Assembly (NCBI RefSeq): GCF_018499875.1
Contig: NZ_JAHBAY010000006.1
Location: forward strand, 248,001 to 312,000
DNA from: Kineosporia corallincola
Lineage (GTDB): Bacteria > Actinomycetota > Actinomycetes > Actinomycetales > Kineosporiaceae
DNA: 64,000 bases
Direction: 5' to 3'
Shown here: positions 44,417 to 53,221 of the stretch, piece by piece
Layout of the letters: each line of letters starts with the position of its first letter
How positions within the stretch are numbered: position 1 is the stretch's first letter
The notes under the pieces: model-generated
Told to the model about the DNA's origin: nothing
Seen by the model: the letters and a program-made list of their open reading frames with translations, nothing else
Databases searched by the model: none
Program-made: the position numbers and the translations under genes

Positions 44417-45493
44417 GTGAGCTCTCCGGCAGCCACCCCCGTTCCCCCCGGCCCCGTTCCCCCCGGCCCCGGACCGGGTGTGCCGGCGCCGGGCACCCCC
44501 GCCGACGGCCAGGGCACCCCCGCCGACCGCCAGGGCAATCCCGCCGATGGCCCGGGCACCCGCACCAGCCAGCCGGCCCGCCCGGCCCGGGGGGAACCGC
44601 ATGTCGACCCGAACCCGAAGCGGCGCGGCGAGCACATCGCGCTGGCCCTGTTCATCGCGGTCCCGTTCGTGGCCCTGCTGGCCGCGGTCCCGATGGCCTG
44701 GGGTCGCCTGCTGCACTGGCACGACCTGGTCATCGCGTTCGTCCTCTACATGATCTCCGGCCTCGGCATCACGGTCGGCTTCCACCGGTTCTTCACCCAC
44801 GGCTCGTTCCGGGCCAACCGCCCGCTCACCGTGGCGCTGGCGGTGGCCGGTTCCCTGGCGATCGAGGGACCGGTGCTGCGCTGGGTCGCCGACCACCGGC
44901 GTCACCACGCGTTCAGCGACCGGGAGGGCGACCCGCACTCGCCCTGGCGCTACGGCGAGACGCTGCCGGCCTTGCTCAAGGGCCTCTGGTACGCGCACAT
45001 GGGGTGGCTGTTCGACCCGGAGAACACCAACCCGCGCCGCTACGCCCCCGACCTGATGCGCGACCGCGCCGTGATGTTCGTGTCCCGGTCCTTCGCCGCG
45101 CTGGTGATCGTGTCGCTCGGCCTGCCCGCGCTGCTCGGGTTCGTGATCACCGGCACCTGGCAGGGCGCGGCCACGGCCTTCTTCTGGGGCTCGCTGGTGC
45201 GGGTCGGTCTGCTGCACCACGTCACCTGGTCGATCAACTCGATCTGCCACGCGATGGGCGAGCGGCCGTTCCGCAGCCGCGACCGGTCGGGCAACGTGTG
45301 GTGGCTGGCCGTGCTGTCGTTCGGTGAGTCGTGGCACAACCTGCACCACGCCGACCCGACCTGCGCGCGGCACGGGGTGCTGCGGGGGCAGATCGACTCC
45401 AGCGCACGGGTGATCTGGTTCTTCGAGAAGCTGGGCTGGGCCACCGCCGTGCGCTGGCCGGACACCGCCCGGCTGGCCTCGCGGCGGGTCTGA
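44417..45493 (+). CDS. Acyl-CoA/fatty acid desaturase (delta-9 type)
   Basis: This membrane di-iron desaturase introduces a double bond into acyl chains. The 358-residue protein starts with about 65 Pro/Gly-rich residues, then has four hydrophobic helices and the three histidine boxes: GFHRFFTHGSF (H-x4-H), ADHRRHHAFSD (HxxHH) and SWHNLHHADPT (HxxHH). GTG 44417 is the first start after the tRNA and has only a weak ribosome site; a later start is possible because the N-terminal extension is not part of the fold. A TetR gene follows 60 bp downstream, and an operator-like cluster lies upstream. No ferredoxin reductase partner is nearby. Confidence 0.9.
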   Translation: MSSPAATPVPPGPVPPGPGPGVPAPGTPADGQGTPADRQGNPADGPGTRTSQPARPARGEPHVDPNPKRRGEHIALALFIAVPFVALLAAVPMAWGRLLHWHDLVIAFVLYMISGLGITVGFHRFFTHGSFRANRPLTVALAVAGSLAIEGPVLRWVADHRRHHAFSDREGDPHSPWRYGETLPALLKGLWYAHMGWLFDPENTNPRRYAPDLMRDRAVMFVSRSFAALVIVSLGLPALLGFVITGTWQGAATAFFWGSLVRVGLLHHVTWSINSICHAMGERPFRSRDRSGNVWWLAVLSFGESWHNLHHADPTCARHGVLRGQIDSSARVIWFFEKLGWATAVRWPDTARLASRRV

Positions 45494-45553
45494 CGGCCTC
45501 GCCGGGCATGGGCGACTTCCACACCGGACGCGTGAGTTGGGCATGATAGCCGT

Positions 45554-46252
45554 GTGAGCACAGGCCCCCAGTCCCCGACGCCCGACCGACCGCGCGCGTC
45601 CAGGAGTGGCGGCAGGGCCCGCATGACCGGGGCCCAACGGCGCGAGCAACTGCTCGAGATCGGCCGCGGGCTGTTCGCCGAGAAGGGCTTCGAAGGCACC
45701 AGCGTGGAGGAGATCGCCGCCACCGCCGGTGTCTCCAAGCCGGTGGTGTACGAGCACTTCGGCGGCAAGGACGGGCTCTACGCCGCGGTGGTCGAGCTGG
45801 AGACGCGCAAGCTGCTCGACGCCATGACCGTGGCGCTGACCCTGCCGAACGCCCCCCGCCAGGTGCTCGAGATCGCCGCGGTGACGCTGCTCGACTACAT
45901 CGAGGAGGAGACCGACGGTTTCCGCATCCTGGTGCGGGACTCGCCGATCACCAAGTCGGACGGCGGTTTCGCCAGCCTGCTCAGCGATGTCGCCGGTCAC
46001 GTCGAGTACATCCTCGGTGAGCAGTTCGCCTCGCGCGGTTTCGATCCGCAGATGGCGCCGCTGTACTCGCAGATGCTGGTCGGGATGGTCGCCTTCACCG
46101 GGCAGTTCTGGCTCGACCACCGCAAGCCGGAGAAGGCCGTGGTGGCGGCCCATATCGTGAACCTGGCCTGGAACGGCCTGACCGGCCTGGAGGCTCAGCC
46201 GCAGCTGCGCTCCAAGCCACGGCGCACGGGCGGCGAAACCTCGCATGGATGA
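45554..46252 (+). CDS. TetR-family regulator
   Basis: This is a 232-residue repressor-type regulator. The N-terminal 24 residues are disordered. The helix-turn-helix lies about 25-75 (RREQLLEIGRGLFAEKGFEG, then TSVEEIAATAGVSKPVVYEH, FGGKDGLYAAVV). The all-helical C-terminal domain (80-215) should bind a ligand, perhaps an acyl-CoA given the desaturase upstream. It starts with GTG and overlaps the MarR gene by 8 bp. Control of the desaturase through the TTACG cluster is inference. Confidence 0.92.
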   Translation: MSTGPQSPTPDRPRASRSGGRARMTGAQRREQLLEIGRGLFAEKGFEGTSVEEIAATAGVSKPVVYEHFGGKDGLYAAVVELETRKLLDAMTVALTLPNAPRQVLEIAAVTLLDYIEEETDGFRILVRDSPITKSDGGFASLLSDVAGHVEYILGEQFASRGFDPQMAPLYSQMLVGMVAFTGQFWLDHRKPEKAVVAAHIVNLAWNGLTGLEAQPQLRSKPRRTGGETSHG

Positions 46253-46733
46253 GGTGGACCGGATCGTCGCGGCCTGGCGTCGCGAACGACCCGACCTGGA
46301 TGTCGCTCCGCTGGAAGTGCTTTCACGGGTCAGCCGGCTCTCCCGCCTGCTCGACAAGGCACGTTCGGCGGCGTTCGCCCGGCACGGCCTCGAGACCTGG
46401 GAGTTCGACGTGCTTTCCGCGCTGCGCCGGGCCGGGGCGCCGTACCAGCTCTCCCCCGGGCAGCTGGTCGGGGCCACCATGGTCACCAGCGGCACCATGA
46501 CCAACCGCATCGACCGGCTCACCGCGCGCGGTTTCGTGCGCCGGCTGCCCGACCCGGCCGACGGCCGCGGGGTGATGGTGCGCCTGGAGGAGAACGGCCG
46601 GGCCGTCACCGACGCCGCCCTGGCCGACCTGCTGGAGGTGGAGCGCTCGGTACTGGTGGCGCTCGACAGCGGCGAGCACGACCAGCTGTCCCGGCTGCTG
46701 CGCGACCTGCTGACGGCCTTCGACCCGGCCTGA
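46245..46733 (+). CDS. MarR-family regulator
   Basis: This 162-residue winged-helix protein has the MarR layout: N-terminal dimerisation helices, FARHGLETWEFDVLSALRRAG, the recognition helix region QLVGATMVTSGTMTNRIDRL, and the wing GFVRRLPDPADGRGVMVRL, then C-terminal helices. It overlaps the TetR gene by 8 bp, so the two are translated from one message. Its target is not evident; the desaturase/TetR unit is the nearest candidate. Confidence 0.92.
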   Translation: MDEVDRIVAAWRRERPDLDVAPLEVLSRVSRLSRLLDKARSAAFARHGLETWEFDVLSALRRAGAPYQLSPGQLVGATMVTSGTMTNRIDRLTARGFVRRLPDPADGRGVMVRLEENGRAVTDAALADLLEVERSVLVALDSGEHDQLSRLLRDLLTAFDPA

Positions 46734-46750
46734 CACCCGACCCAGCCTGG

Positions 46751-46888
46751 CCACCCACCCCGGCAACCCGGCCCAGTGCCACCCCCACCCGAACCAGCCA
46801 CCCACCCCGGCAACCCGGCCCAGCGCCTCCCCACCCGAACCGGCCACCACCCCGGCAACCCGGCCCAGGGCGTCCCCACCCGAACCAG
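46751..46888. repeat. Three 46-bp tandem repeats in an intergenic region
   Basis: Three consecutive copies of a 45-47-bp unit beginning CCACCCACCCCGGCAACCC and ending CCCACCCGAACCAG lie just after the MarR stop. The rest of the 406-bp gap (46734-47139) holds an A/T-richer stretch at 46970-47035, a plausible promoter for the DeoR gene. No gene is supported here. Confidence 0.85.
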
Positions 46889-47139
46889 CCGCAGGCCCCT
46901 CGACCCGACCACCGGGCCGTTGGGCCCTTGCCCGCAGCCGTTGCCACCGAGCACCGTTCTCATACCCGCGACCTATCATCAAACGGACATAAGTCATCCG
47001 TTCGGACGCCCGGTTCTTTCTGTTTGGCCCAAGATGCTGCCCGTTTCTGCTCACCCCCTTGTGGAGTGGCTGTGCCTGAGGTTTACATCACAGACACATG
47101 CACCGGGCCGGTTCGGCCACGGACGGGCGGAGGCGGGCA

Positions 47140-47907
47140 ATGGAGCTCTATGCCTACGAGCGACGGCGCTGGCTGGTCGATCAGGCACGGCAGGCTGGAC
47201 GGATCGATGTGGCGGAAGTGGCACGTGAACTCACGGTGGCCAAGGAGACGGTGAGGCGGGACCTGACGGCCCTGGAGGCGGAGGGACTGCTGCGGCGGGT
47301 GCACGGAGGCGCGATCCCGGTGGAACGACTCGGGTTCGAGGGCACGCTGGCGCTGCGCAACACCTCGCGCACCGACGAGAAGGGCCGGATCGCCGACCAC
47401 GCCGTCGGGCTGGTCGGCACCGCCGAGTCGATCTACATCGACGAGGGTTCCACCACACAGGCTTTCGCGGAACGGCTGACGCCTCGTCGCCCGCTCACCG
47501 TCGTCACCAATTCGCTGCCGATCGCGCTGGTGATGGCACCGCGCGAAGCGGTGAGCGTGGTGCTGATCGGCGGCCGGGTGCGCGGCAAGACGCTGGGCAC
47601 GATCGACCACTGGGCCCTGCGCATGCTGGAGGACTTCGTCTTCGACCTGAGCGTGCTGGGCACCAACGGGCTCACCCTGGAGCGCGGCGCGACCTGCCCG
47701 GACGCCGCGGTGGCGGCGGTCAAGGCGCGCGCCGTGGGGTCGAGCCGGCGCACCGTTCTGGTCACCGACTCCTCAAAACTGGGCTCCGACTCGTCCTATC
47801 GCTTCGCCCAGGTGCGCGACTTCTCCACCGTCGTCACCGACCGCTCGGCGAACGAGGGCCAGATCCGGCGCCTTCGGGCCATCGGCGTGGAGGCGGTGAT
47901 GGTGTGA
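47140..47907 (+). CDS. DeoR-family sugar/polyol operon regulator
   Basis: This 255-residue DeoR-type regulator is likely to control the ABC importer that follows 142 bp downstream. The N-terminal HTH reads YERRRWLVDQARQAGRIDVA, then ELTVAKETVRRDLTALEAEG and LLRRVHGGAIPV (DeoR signature). The C-terminal sugar-phosphate-binding domain has IYIDEGSTTQAFAERL, TVVTNSLPIAL, DLSVLGTNGLTLERG and VLVTDSSKLG. ATG 47140 follows GGAGGCGGG; the upstream in-frame ATG lacks a ribosome site. Most DeoR regulators are repressors released by a phosphorylated sugar. Confidence 0.92.
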   Translation: MELYAYERRRWLVDQARQAGRIDVAEVARELTVAKETVRRDLTALEAEGLLRRVHGGAIPVERLGFEGTLALRNTSRTDEKGRIADHAVGLVGTAESIYIDEGSTTQAFAERLTPRRPLTVVTNSLPIALVMAPREAVSVVLIGGRVRGKTLGTIDHWALRMLEDFVFDLSVLGTNGLTLERGATCPDAAVAAVKARAVGSSRRTVLVTDSSKLGSDSSYRFAQVRDFSTVVTDRSANEGQIRRLRAIGVEAVMV

Positions 47908-47969
47908 GCCGTCGGGCAGGCCGCTCGAACGACGTCGGCCGGGCTGAACGCCAGCCGGTTCTGACAACC

Positions 47970-47981
47970 TTGTCATGACAA
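47970..47981 (+). promoter_or_regulatory. Palindrome upstream of the ABC importer operon
   Basis: TTGTCATGACAA is a perfect 12-bp palindrome 69 bp before the start of the substrate-binding gene and 63 bp after the DeoR stop. Its position suits an operator for the DeoR-family regulator. No second copy was found nearby. Confidence 0.45.
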
Positions 47982-48049
47982 TCAGTAACTAGAACTCACT
48001 ATTGCGAAGCAACACCCAGCAAGTGGTCCCGCACAGTCAAGGAGGATTC

Positions 48050-49417
48050 GTGACCAGGACGAAGAAGAGCTGGCAGATCGGGGTGACGGCAGGTGCCGTC
48101 GCGACCGTTCTGATCACCACGGCGTGCGCCGGGGCGGGCGCCGGTGGTGGCGGGGGTGACGGTGACGGCGGTTCCATCAACGTGCTGATGGTCGCCAACC
48201 CACAGATGACCGACATCCAGGAACTCACCGCCGACACCTTCACCAAGGACACCGGCATCAAGGTGAACTTCACCGTGCTGCCGGAGAACGAGCTGCGCGA
48301 CAAGGTGACCCAGGACGTGGCCAGCCAGGCCGGCCAGTACGACCTGGCCACGGTGGGTGCCTACGAGACGCAGCTGTGGAAGGACAACGACTGGCTGCAC
48401 GAACTCAGCTCGTACGCCGAGGCGGACAGCGAGTACGCCGTGGACGACCTGCTCAAGCCGGTGGCCGAGAGCCTCTCCGGTGACGACGGAAAGCTCTACG
48501 CCCTGCCGTTCTACGGCGAGTCCTCCTTCCTGATGTACCGCAAGGACATCTTCGAGAAGGAGGGCCTGGAGATGCCCGAGCACCCGACCTGGGACCAGGT
48601 GGCCGACCTGGCCGCGAAGGTGGACGGCGCCGAGTCCGGGATGAAAGGCATCTGCCTGCGCGGCCTTCCGGGCTGGGGCGAGATGTTCGCACCGCTCACC
48701 ACGGTGGTGAACACGTTCGGCGGCACCTGGTTCGACAAGGACTGGAACGCCCAGGTGAACGCCCCCGAGTTCACCGATGCCGTCGACTTCTACGTGAACC
48801 TGATCAAGGAGCACGGCGAACCGGGCGCTGCCCAGGCCGGTTTCACCGAGTGCCTGAACGCCCTGAGCCAGGGCAAGGTCGCGATGTGGTACGACGCCAC
48901 CTCGGCCGCCGGCTCGCTGGAGGACGAGGCGAGCAGCAAGGTGGTGGGCAAGATCGGCTACGCCTACGCCCCGGTGAAGGAGACCGAGTACAGCGGCTGG
49001 CTCTGGTCGTGGAACTGGGCCATGCCCAAGACCACCAAGAACGCCGACGCCGCAGCCAAGTTCGCGCTGTGGGCCACCAGCAAGCAGTACGAGGAGACGG
49101 TCGGCGAGAAGCTCGGCTGGGCCCGCGTTCCGTCGGGCAAGCGCGCCAGCACCTACGAAATCCCGGAGTACAAGGAGGCTTCCGGTGACTTCGGGCAGCT
49201 GACACTGGAGTCGATCGAGCACGCCGACCCGACGAACCCGGGCACCCAGGAACGCCCGACCGTGGGCATTCAGTACGTCACCATCCCGGAGTTCGCCGAC
49301 CTGGGAACCAAGGTGTCGCAGTCGATCAGCGGGGCGCTGACCGGCAAGGGAAGCGTGAAGGACGCACTGGACGAGGGCCAGAAGCTCGCCGAGGAAGCCG
49401 CGGCCAACCACAAGTGA
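48050..49417 (+). CDS. Substrate-binding lipoprotein of a polyol/sugar ABC importer
   Basis: This extracellular solute-binding protein of 455 residues belongs to family 1, most like the sorbitol/mannitol (SmoE-type) group. A signal peptide ends at ITTAC, a weak lipobox. Mature landmarks are INVLMVANPQMTDIQELT, YDLATVGAYETQLWKDNDWL, YALPFYGESSFLMYRKDIF, GRGLPGWGE-like CLRGLPGWGEMFAPL, and KVAMWYDATSAAGSLE. GGAGG precedes GTG 48050. It is the first gene of the importer operon, followed by two permeases. Polyol specificity is inferred from family resemblance only. Confidence 0.9.
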   Translation: MTRTKKSWQIGVTAGAVATVLITTACAGAGAGGGGGDGDGGSINVLMVANPQMTDIQELTADTFTKDTGIKVNFTVLPENELRDKVTQDVASQAGQYDLATVGAYETQLWKDNDWLHELSSYAEADSEYAVDDLLKPVAESLSGDDGKLYALPFYGESSFLMYRKDIFEKEGLEMPEHPTWDQVADLAAKVDGAESGMKGICLRGLPGWGEMFAPLTTVVNTFGGTWFDKDWNAQVNAPEFTDAVDFYVNLIKEHGEPGAAQAGFTECLNALSQGKVAMWYDATSAAGSLEDEASSKVVGKIGYAYAPVKETEYSGWLWSWNWAMPKTTKNADAAAKFALWATSKQYEETVGEKLGWARVPSGKRASTYEIPEYKEASGDFGQLTLESIEHADPTNPGTQERPTVGIQYVTIPEFADLGTKVSQSISGALTGKGSVKDALDEGQKLAEEAAANHK

Positions 49418-49446
49418 TCCCGACGTCTCACCCCTGAGGAGTGGCA

Positions 49447-50439
49447 ATGTCCACCGTTGCCGAAGCACAGGAAGAGAACGCCGCCCCACCGGTACGCCGC
49501 CCCACCGGGACCTCCGCCAGGTCCCGGTGGGTGCGGCGGGCCCCGCTGCTGCCGGCGCTCGTCTTCACCATCGTCATCACCCAGGTCCCGTTCCTCGTCA
49601 CCCTGGTCATCTCGTCGCTGCACTGGAGCGCGCTGACCCCCGGCGACAAGAGCTTCCTGGGTCTGGGCAACTACAACGAGTTCGTCGGCCTCGACAACTA
49701 CGCCACCGTCTTCACCGACAACCGGCTGCGCAGCGCGGTTCTCAACACGGTCACGCTGACCGTGGGCACCGTGCTGATCAGCCTGCTGCTCGGGCTCGGC
49801 CTGGCGATCCTGCTGGACCGCAGGTTCCCCGGCCGCGGACTGGCCCGCACCCTGCTGATCGCACCGTTCCTGGTGATGCCGGTGGCTTCGGCCCTGCTCT
49901 GGAAGCACGCGCTCTACAACCCGACCTACGGCCTGCTGAACGGCACGCTCAACGGCATCTGGAAGCTGTTCGGCGCCGACCACGGCCCCACGGTCGACTT
50001 CGTCTCCAGCTACCCGATGCCCTCGGTGATCGCCGCCCTGGTCTGGCAGTGGACGCCGTTCATGATGCTGATCCTGCTGGCCGGGCTCCAGGCCCAGCCG
50101 ACGGACATCCTGGAGGCCGCCCGGGTGGACGGTGCGAGCAGCACCAAGATCTTCCGCTACATCACGCTGCCGCACCTGCGGCAGTACATCGAGCTGTCCA
50201 CGCTGCTCGGGGCGATCTACATCGTGCAGCACTTCGACGCGGTCTTCTCGATCACCCAGGGCGGGCCGGGCAGCGCCACCACCAACCTGCCCTACGAGAT
50301 CTACCTGACCACGTTCCGGAAGTTCGAGTACGGCGAGGCCGCGGCGGCCGGGGTGGTCACCGTGATCGGCACGATCGTCGTGGCCACCTTCGCCCTGCGC
50401 GTGGTGAGTTCCCTATTCCGGGAGGAGCAGGCCCGATGA
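49447..50439 (+). CDS. ABC importer permease 1
   Basis: This is a MalF-type inner-membrane permease of 330 residues with six predicted helices after a disordered 30-residue start. The EAA loop that contacts the ATPase is visible as DILEAARVDGASSTKIFRYI followed by TLPHLR. GAGGAG precedes ATG 49447. It overlaps the next permease gene by ATGA. It pairs with the SBP at 48050 and the permease at 50436. Confidence 0.93.
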   Translation: MSTVAEAQEENAAPPVRRPTGTSARSRWVRRAPLLPALVFTIVITQVPFLVTLVISSLHWSALTPGDKSFLGLGNYNEFVGLDNYATVFTDNRLRSAVLNTVTLTVGTVLISLLLGLGLAILLDRRFPGRGLARTLLIAPFLVMPVASALLWKHALYNPTYGLLNGTLNGIWKLFGADHGPTVDFVSSYPMPSVIAALVWQWTPFMMLILLAGLQAQPTDILEAARVDGASSTKIFRYITLPHLRQYIELSTLLGAIYIVQHFDAVFSITQGGPGSATTNLPYEIYLTTFRKFEYGEAAAAGVVTVIGTIVVATFALRVVSSLFREEQAR

Positions 50440-51323
50440 GCACCGGAACCGTCGAGAGGACGGGCACTTTCCTGAACCGCCGCAAGAAGAAGGCCCGGGG
50501 GGAGGGCGATCTCGCCGAGAGCGGCGGGTTCGTCTGGACCACCACGGCCTGGGTGGCCACGCTGATCTTCTTCGCCCCGGTCGCCTGGATGGTGCTGACC
50601 TCGTTCCACACCGAGGCCGACGCCGCCACCAACCCGCCCACCCTGTTCGCCGGGCTGACCTTCGAGAACTACTCGGCCCTGTTCGACCGCGGGGTCACGC
50701 CGTTCCTGATCAACTCGGCCACCGCCAGCATCGTGAGCACGCTGCTGGTGCTGGCCCTGGCGATCCCGGCGGCGTACGCGCTGTCGATCAAGCCGGTGGA
50801 GAAGTGGACGGACGTGATGTTCTTCTTCCTCTCCACCAAGTTCCTGCCCGCGATCGCCGCACTGCTGCCGATCTATCTGCTGGTCAAGCGAATTGGCGGG
50901 CTGGACAACATCTGGGTGCTGGTGATCCTTTACACCGCGATGAACCTGCCGATCGCGGTCTGGATGCTCCAGTCGTTCCTGGCCGAGGTGCCGAAGGAGA
51001 TCATGGAGGCCGCCGAGGTCGACGGGGCCGGCACGCTGCGGGTGATCTGGAGCGTGATCGTGCCGATCATCACCCCGGGCATCGCGGCGACCAGCCTGAT
51101 CTGTTTCATCTTCAGCTGGAACGAGTTCCTGCTCGCGGTGAACCTGACCGCCACCGCGGCGTCCACCTCACCGGTGTTCCTGGTCGGCTTCATCACCAGT
51201 GAGGGGCTGTTCCTGGCCAAGCTCTGCGCGGCCGCCACGCTCGTGTCGCTGCCGGTGCTGATCGCCGGTTTCGCGGCGCAGGACAAGCTGGTGCGCGGCC
51301 TCTCGCTGGGTGCCGTGAAGTAA
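50436..51323 (+). CDS. ABC importer permease 2
   Basis: This is a MalG-type permease of 295 residues with six helices. The EAA motif is EIMEAAEVDGAGTLRVIWSV, followed by IVPIITPGIA. It starts inside the previous stop codon and is the last gene of the operon, closed by the palindromic terminator at 51333. No ATPase gene is present, so a shared MsiK/UgpC-type ATPase encoded elsewhere probably powers the system, as in Streptomyces sugar importers. No polyol dehydrogenase or kinase accompanies it. Confidence 0.93.
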   Translation: MSTGTVERTGTFLNRRKKKARGEGDLAESGGFVWTTTAWVATLIFFAPVAWMVLTSFHTEADAATNPPTLFAGLTFENYSALFDRGVTPFLINSATASIVSTLLVLALAIPAAYALSIKPVEKWTDVMFFFLSTKFLPAIAALLPIYLLVKRIGGLDNIWVLVILYTAMNLPIAVWMLQSFLAEVPKEIMEAAEVDGAGTLRVIWSVIVPIITPGIAATSLICFIFSWNEFLLAVNLTATAASTSPVFLVGFITSEGLFLAKLCAAATLVSLPVLIAGFAAQDKLVRGLSLGAVK

Positions 51324-51332
51324 CCAACCTTC

Positions 51333-51380
51333 AATCATGGACGACGCGGAGCCCACGAAAGCTCCGCGTCGTCCATGATT
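51333..51380. terminator. Bidirectional terminator hairpin, palindromic element copy 5
   Basis: A perfect 20-bp inverted repeat (AATCATGGACGACGCGGAGC, 8-nt loop CCACGAAA) lies between the convergent importer and ABC-F genes. Compared with copy 3, one A-T pair of the stem is replaced by C-G on both arms, a compensatory change. The loop resembles that of the fdhD copy (CCGCACGAA). Confidence 0.9.
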
Positions 51381-51389
51381 TCGGCCTTG

Positions 51390-53213
51390 TCAGCCGGCCG
51401 CCTCGGCGGCCTCCAGCCAGTCCTCCTCGAGCTGGTCCTTCTCCGCCGTGATCTCGCGCAGCTCGGCGTCGAGCTTGGCGATCGCCGTGTGGTCGGTGGC
51501 CTTCTCGGCCATCTGGGCATGCAGTTTCTCGGCCCGCGAGCCGAGTTTCGCGATCTGCCGCTCGATCCGGGCCATCTCCTTGCGCGCCGCACGGGCGTCG
51601 GCGGCGGAGACACCGCTGCTCTCCGGGGTTTCCACGGCGGAGGACGCCGAGGAGGCCGCGCCCTCCTCCTGCTGGGCCCGCAGCCGCAGGTACTCCTCGA
51701 CCCCGCCGGGCAGGTCCCGGATCTGCCGGTCGCCGAGCAGGGCCACCTGCCGGTCGCAGAGCCGCTCCAGCAGGTACCGGTCGTGCGAGACCACGATCAG
51801 CGTGCCCGGCCACTCGTCGAGGGTGTCCTCGATCGCGGCCAGGGTGTCGGTGTCCAGGTCGTTCGTCGGCTCGTCGAGCAGCAGCACGTTCGGCTCGGCC
51901 ATCAGCAGGCGCAGCAGCTGGAGGCGCCGCCGCTCACCGCCGGACAGGTCGCCGACCCGGGTCCAGATCTTGTCCTTCGTGAAGCCCAGGCGCTCCAGCA
52001 GCTGGCCGGCGGTGACGTCCTTGTTGCCGATCCGCACGGTGCCGCGGACCTTCTCGACCGCCTCCTGCACCTTCTGGTCGGCCACGGCGTCCAGCTCGCG
52101 CACGTCCTGGCTGAGGGTGACGGCCTGCACGGTCTTGCCGCGTTTCACCCGCCCGGCCGCGGGCACCGGCGCGTCCGGGCCACCCAGCATCAGCCGCATC
52201 AGGGTGGTCTTGCCCGAGCCGTTGACCCCGACCACGCCGATCCGGTCACCCGGGCCGAGCCGCCAGGTCACATGCTCCAGAAGGGTTTTCGCGTCGTCCC
52301 CAGAACCGACCGTGAGGGTCACGTCCTCCAGGTCGACCACGTCCTTGCCCAGCCGGGCGGTGGCCATCTTGGCCAGGTTCATCTGGTCGCGCGGCGGCGG
52401 CTCGTCGGCGATCAGCGACTCGGCGGCGTCGATCCGGAAGCGCGGCTTGCTGGTGCGGGCGGGGGCGCCGCGCTGCAACCAGGCCAGCTCCTTGCGCAGG
52501 GTGTTCTGGCGGCGCTCCTCGGTGACCGCGGCCACCCGGGCGCGCTCGGCGCGGGTCAGCACGTAGGCGGCGTAGCCGCCCTCGTAACTGTCCACCACGC
52601 CGTCGTGGACCTCCCAGATGCTCCCGCAGACGGCGTCCAGGAACCAGCGGTCGTGGGTGACCACGAGCAGGCCGCCGCGACCGGCCGGCCAGCGCTCGTT
52701 CAGGTGCCGGGCCAGCCAGGCCACACCCTCCACGTCCAGGTGGTTGGTCGGCTCGTCGAGCATCACCAGGTCGTGGTCACCGATCAGCAGCGCGGCCAGA
52801 CCGACCCGGCGCCGCTGACCGCCGGACAGCCGGCCGAACTTCGCGTCCAGGCCACCGACCGCCGGGGCCTCCAGACCGCCCAGGATGCCGCCGAGCACGT
52901 CGCGCACCCGGGCGTCGCCGGCCCACTCGTGCGCGGCCATCTGCCCCATGACCGCTTCCCGCACGGTCATCTCCGGGTCGAGCCGGTCTTCCTGCCAGAG
53001 GGCGCCGAGCCGCACGTCACGGCCCTGGGTGACCCGGCCGCCGTCCGGTTCCTGGCGGCGTGCCAGCACCCGCAGCAGCGTGGACTTGCCCTCGCCGTTA
53101 CGGCCGACGACACCGATCCGGTCGCCGTCGTCGAGTCCGAGGGAGACGGCGTCGAGGAGCGTTCTGGAACCGTGAACGACCGTCACGGACTCCGCGTTCA
53201 GAAGATGGGCCAC
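51390..53213 (-). CDS. ABC-F family ATPase
   Basis: This is a soluble protein of 607 residues with two ABC domains and no membrane segments, of the ABC-F family that acts on ribosomes (translation factors or antibiotic-resistance proteins). Domain 1 has GVVGRNGEGKSTLLRVL and LSGGQRRRVGLAAL with VMLDEPTNHLD. Domain 2 has GVVGVNGSGKTTLMRLML and LSGGERRRLQLLRLL with LLLDEPTNDLD. The linker between them is Arg/Lys-rich. The C-terminal 90 residues form a coiled coil (ARAARKEMARIERQIAKLG). It starts with GTG 9 bp after ispE. It lacks features that would assign it to a named resistance class. Confidence 0.92.
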   Translation of the reverse strand: MAHLLNAESVTVVHGSRTLLDAVSLGLDDGDRIGVVGRNGEGKSTLLRVLARRQEPDGGRVTQGRDVRLGALWQEDRLDPEMTVREAVMGQMAAHEWAGDARVRDVLGGILGGLEAPAVGGLDAKFGRLSGGQRRRVGLAALLIGDHDLVMLDEPTNHLDVEGVAWLARHLNERWPAGRGGLLVVTHDRWFLDAVCGSIWEVHDGVVDSYEGGYAAYVLTRAERARVAAVTEERRQNTLRKELAWLQRGAPARTSKPRFRIDAAESLIADEPPPRDQMNLAKMATARLGKDVVDLEDVTLTVGSGDDAKTLLEHVTWRLGPGDRIGVVGVNGSGKTTLMRLMLGGPDAPVPAAGRVKRGKTVQAVTLSQDVRELDAVADQKVQEAVEKVRGTVRIGNKDVTAGQLLERLGFTKDKIWTRVGDLSGGERRRLQLLRLLMAEPNVLLLDEPTNDLDTDTLAAIEDTLDEWPGTLIVVSHDRYLLERLCDRQVALLGDRQIRDLPGGVEEYLRLRAQQEEGAASSASSAVETPESSGVSAADARAARKEMARIERQIAKLGSRAEKLHAQMAEKATDHTAIAKLDAELREITAEKDQLEEDWLEAAEAAG

Positions 53214-53221
53214 GCTCTAAC

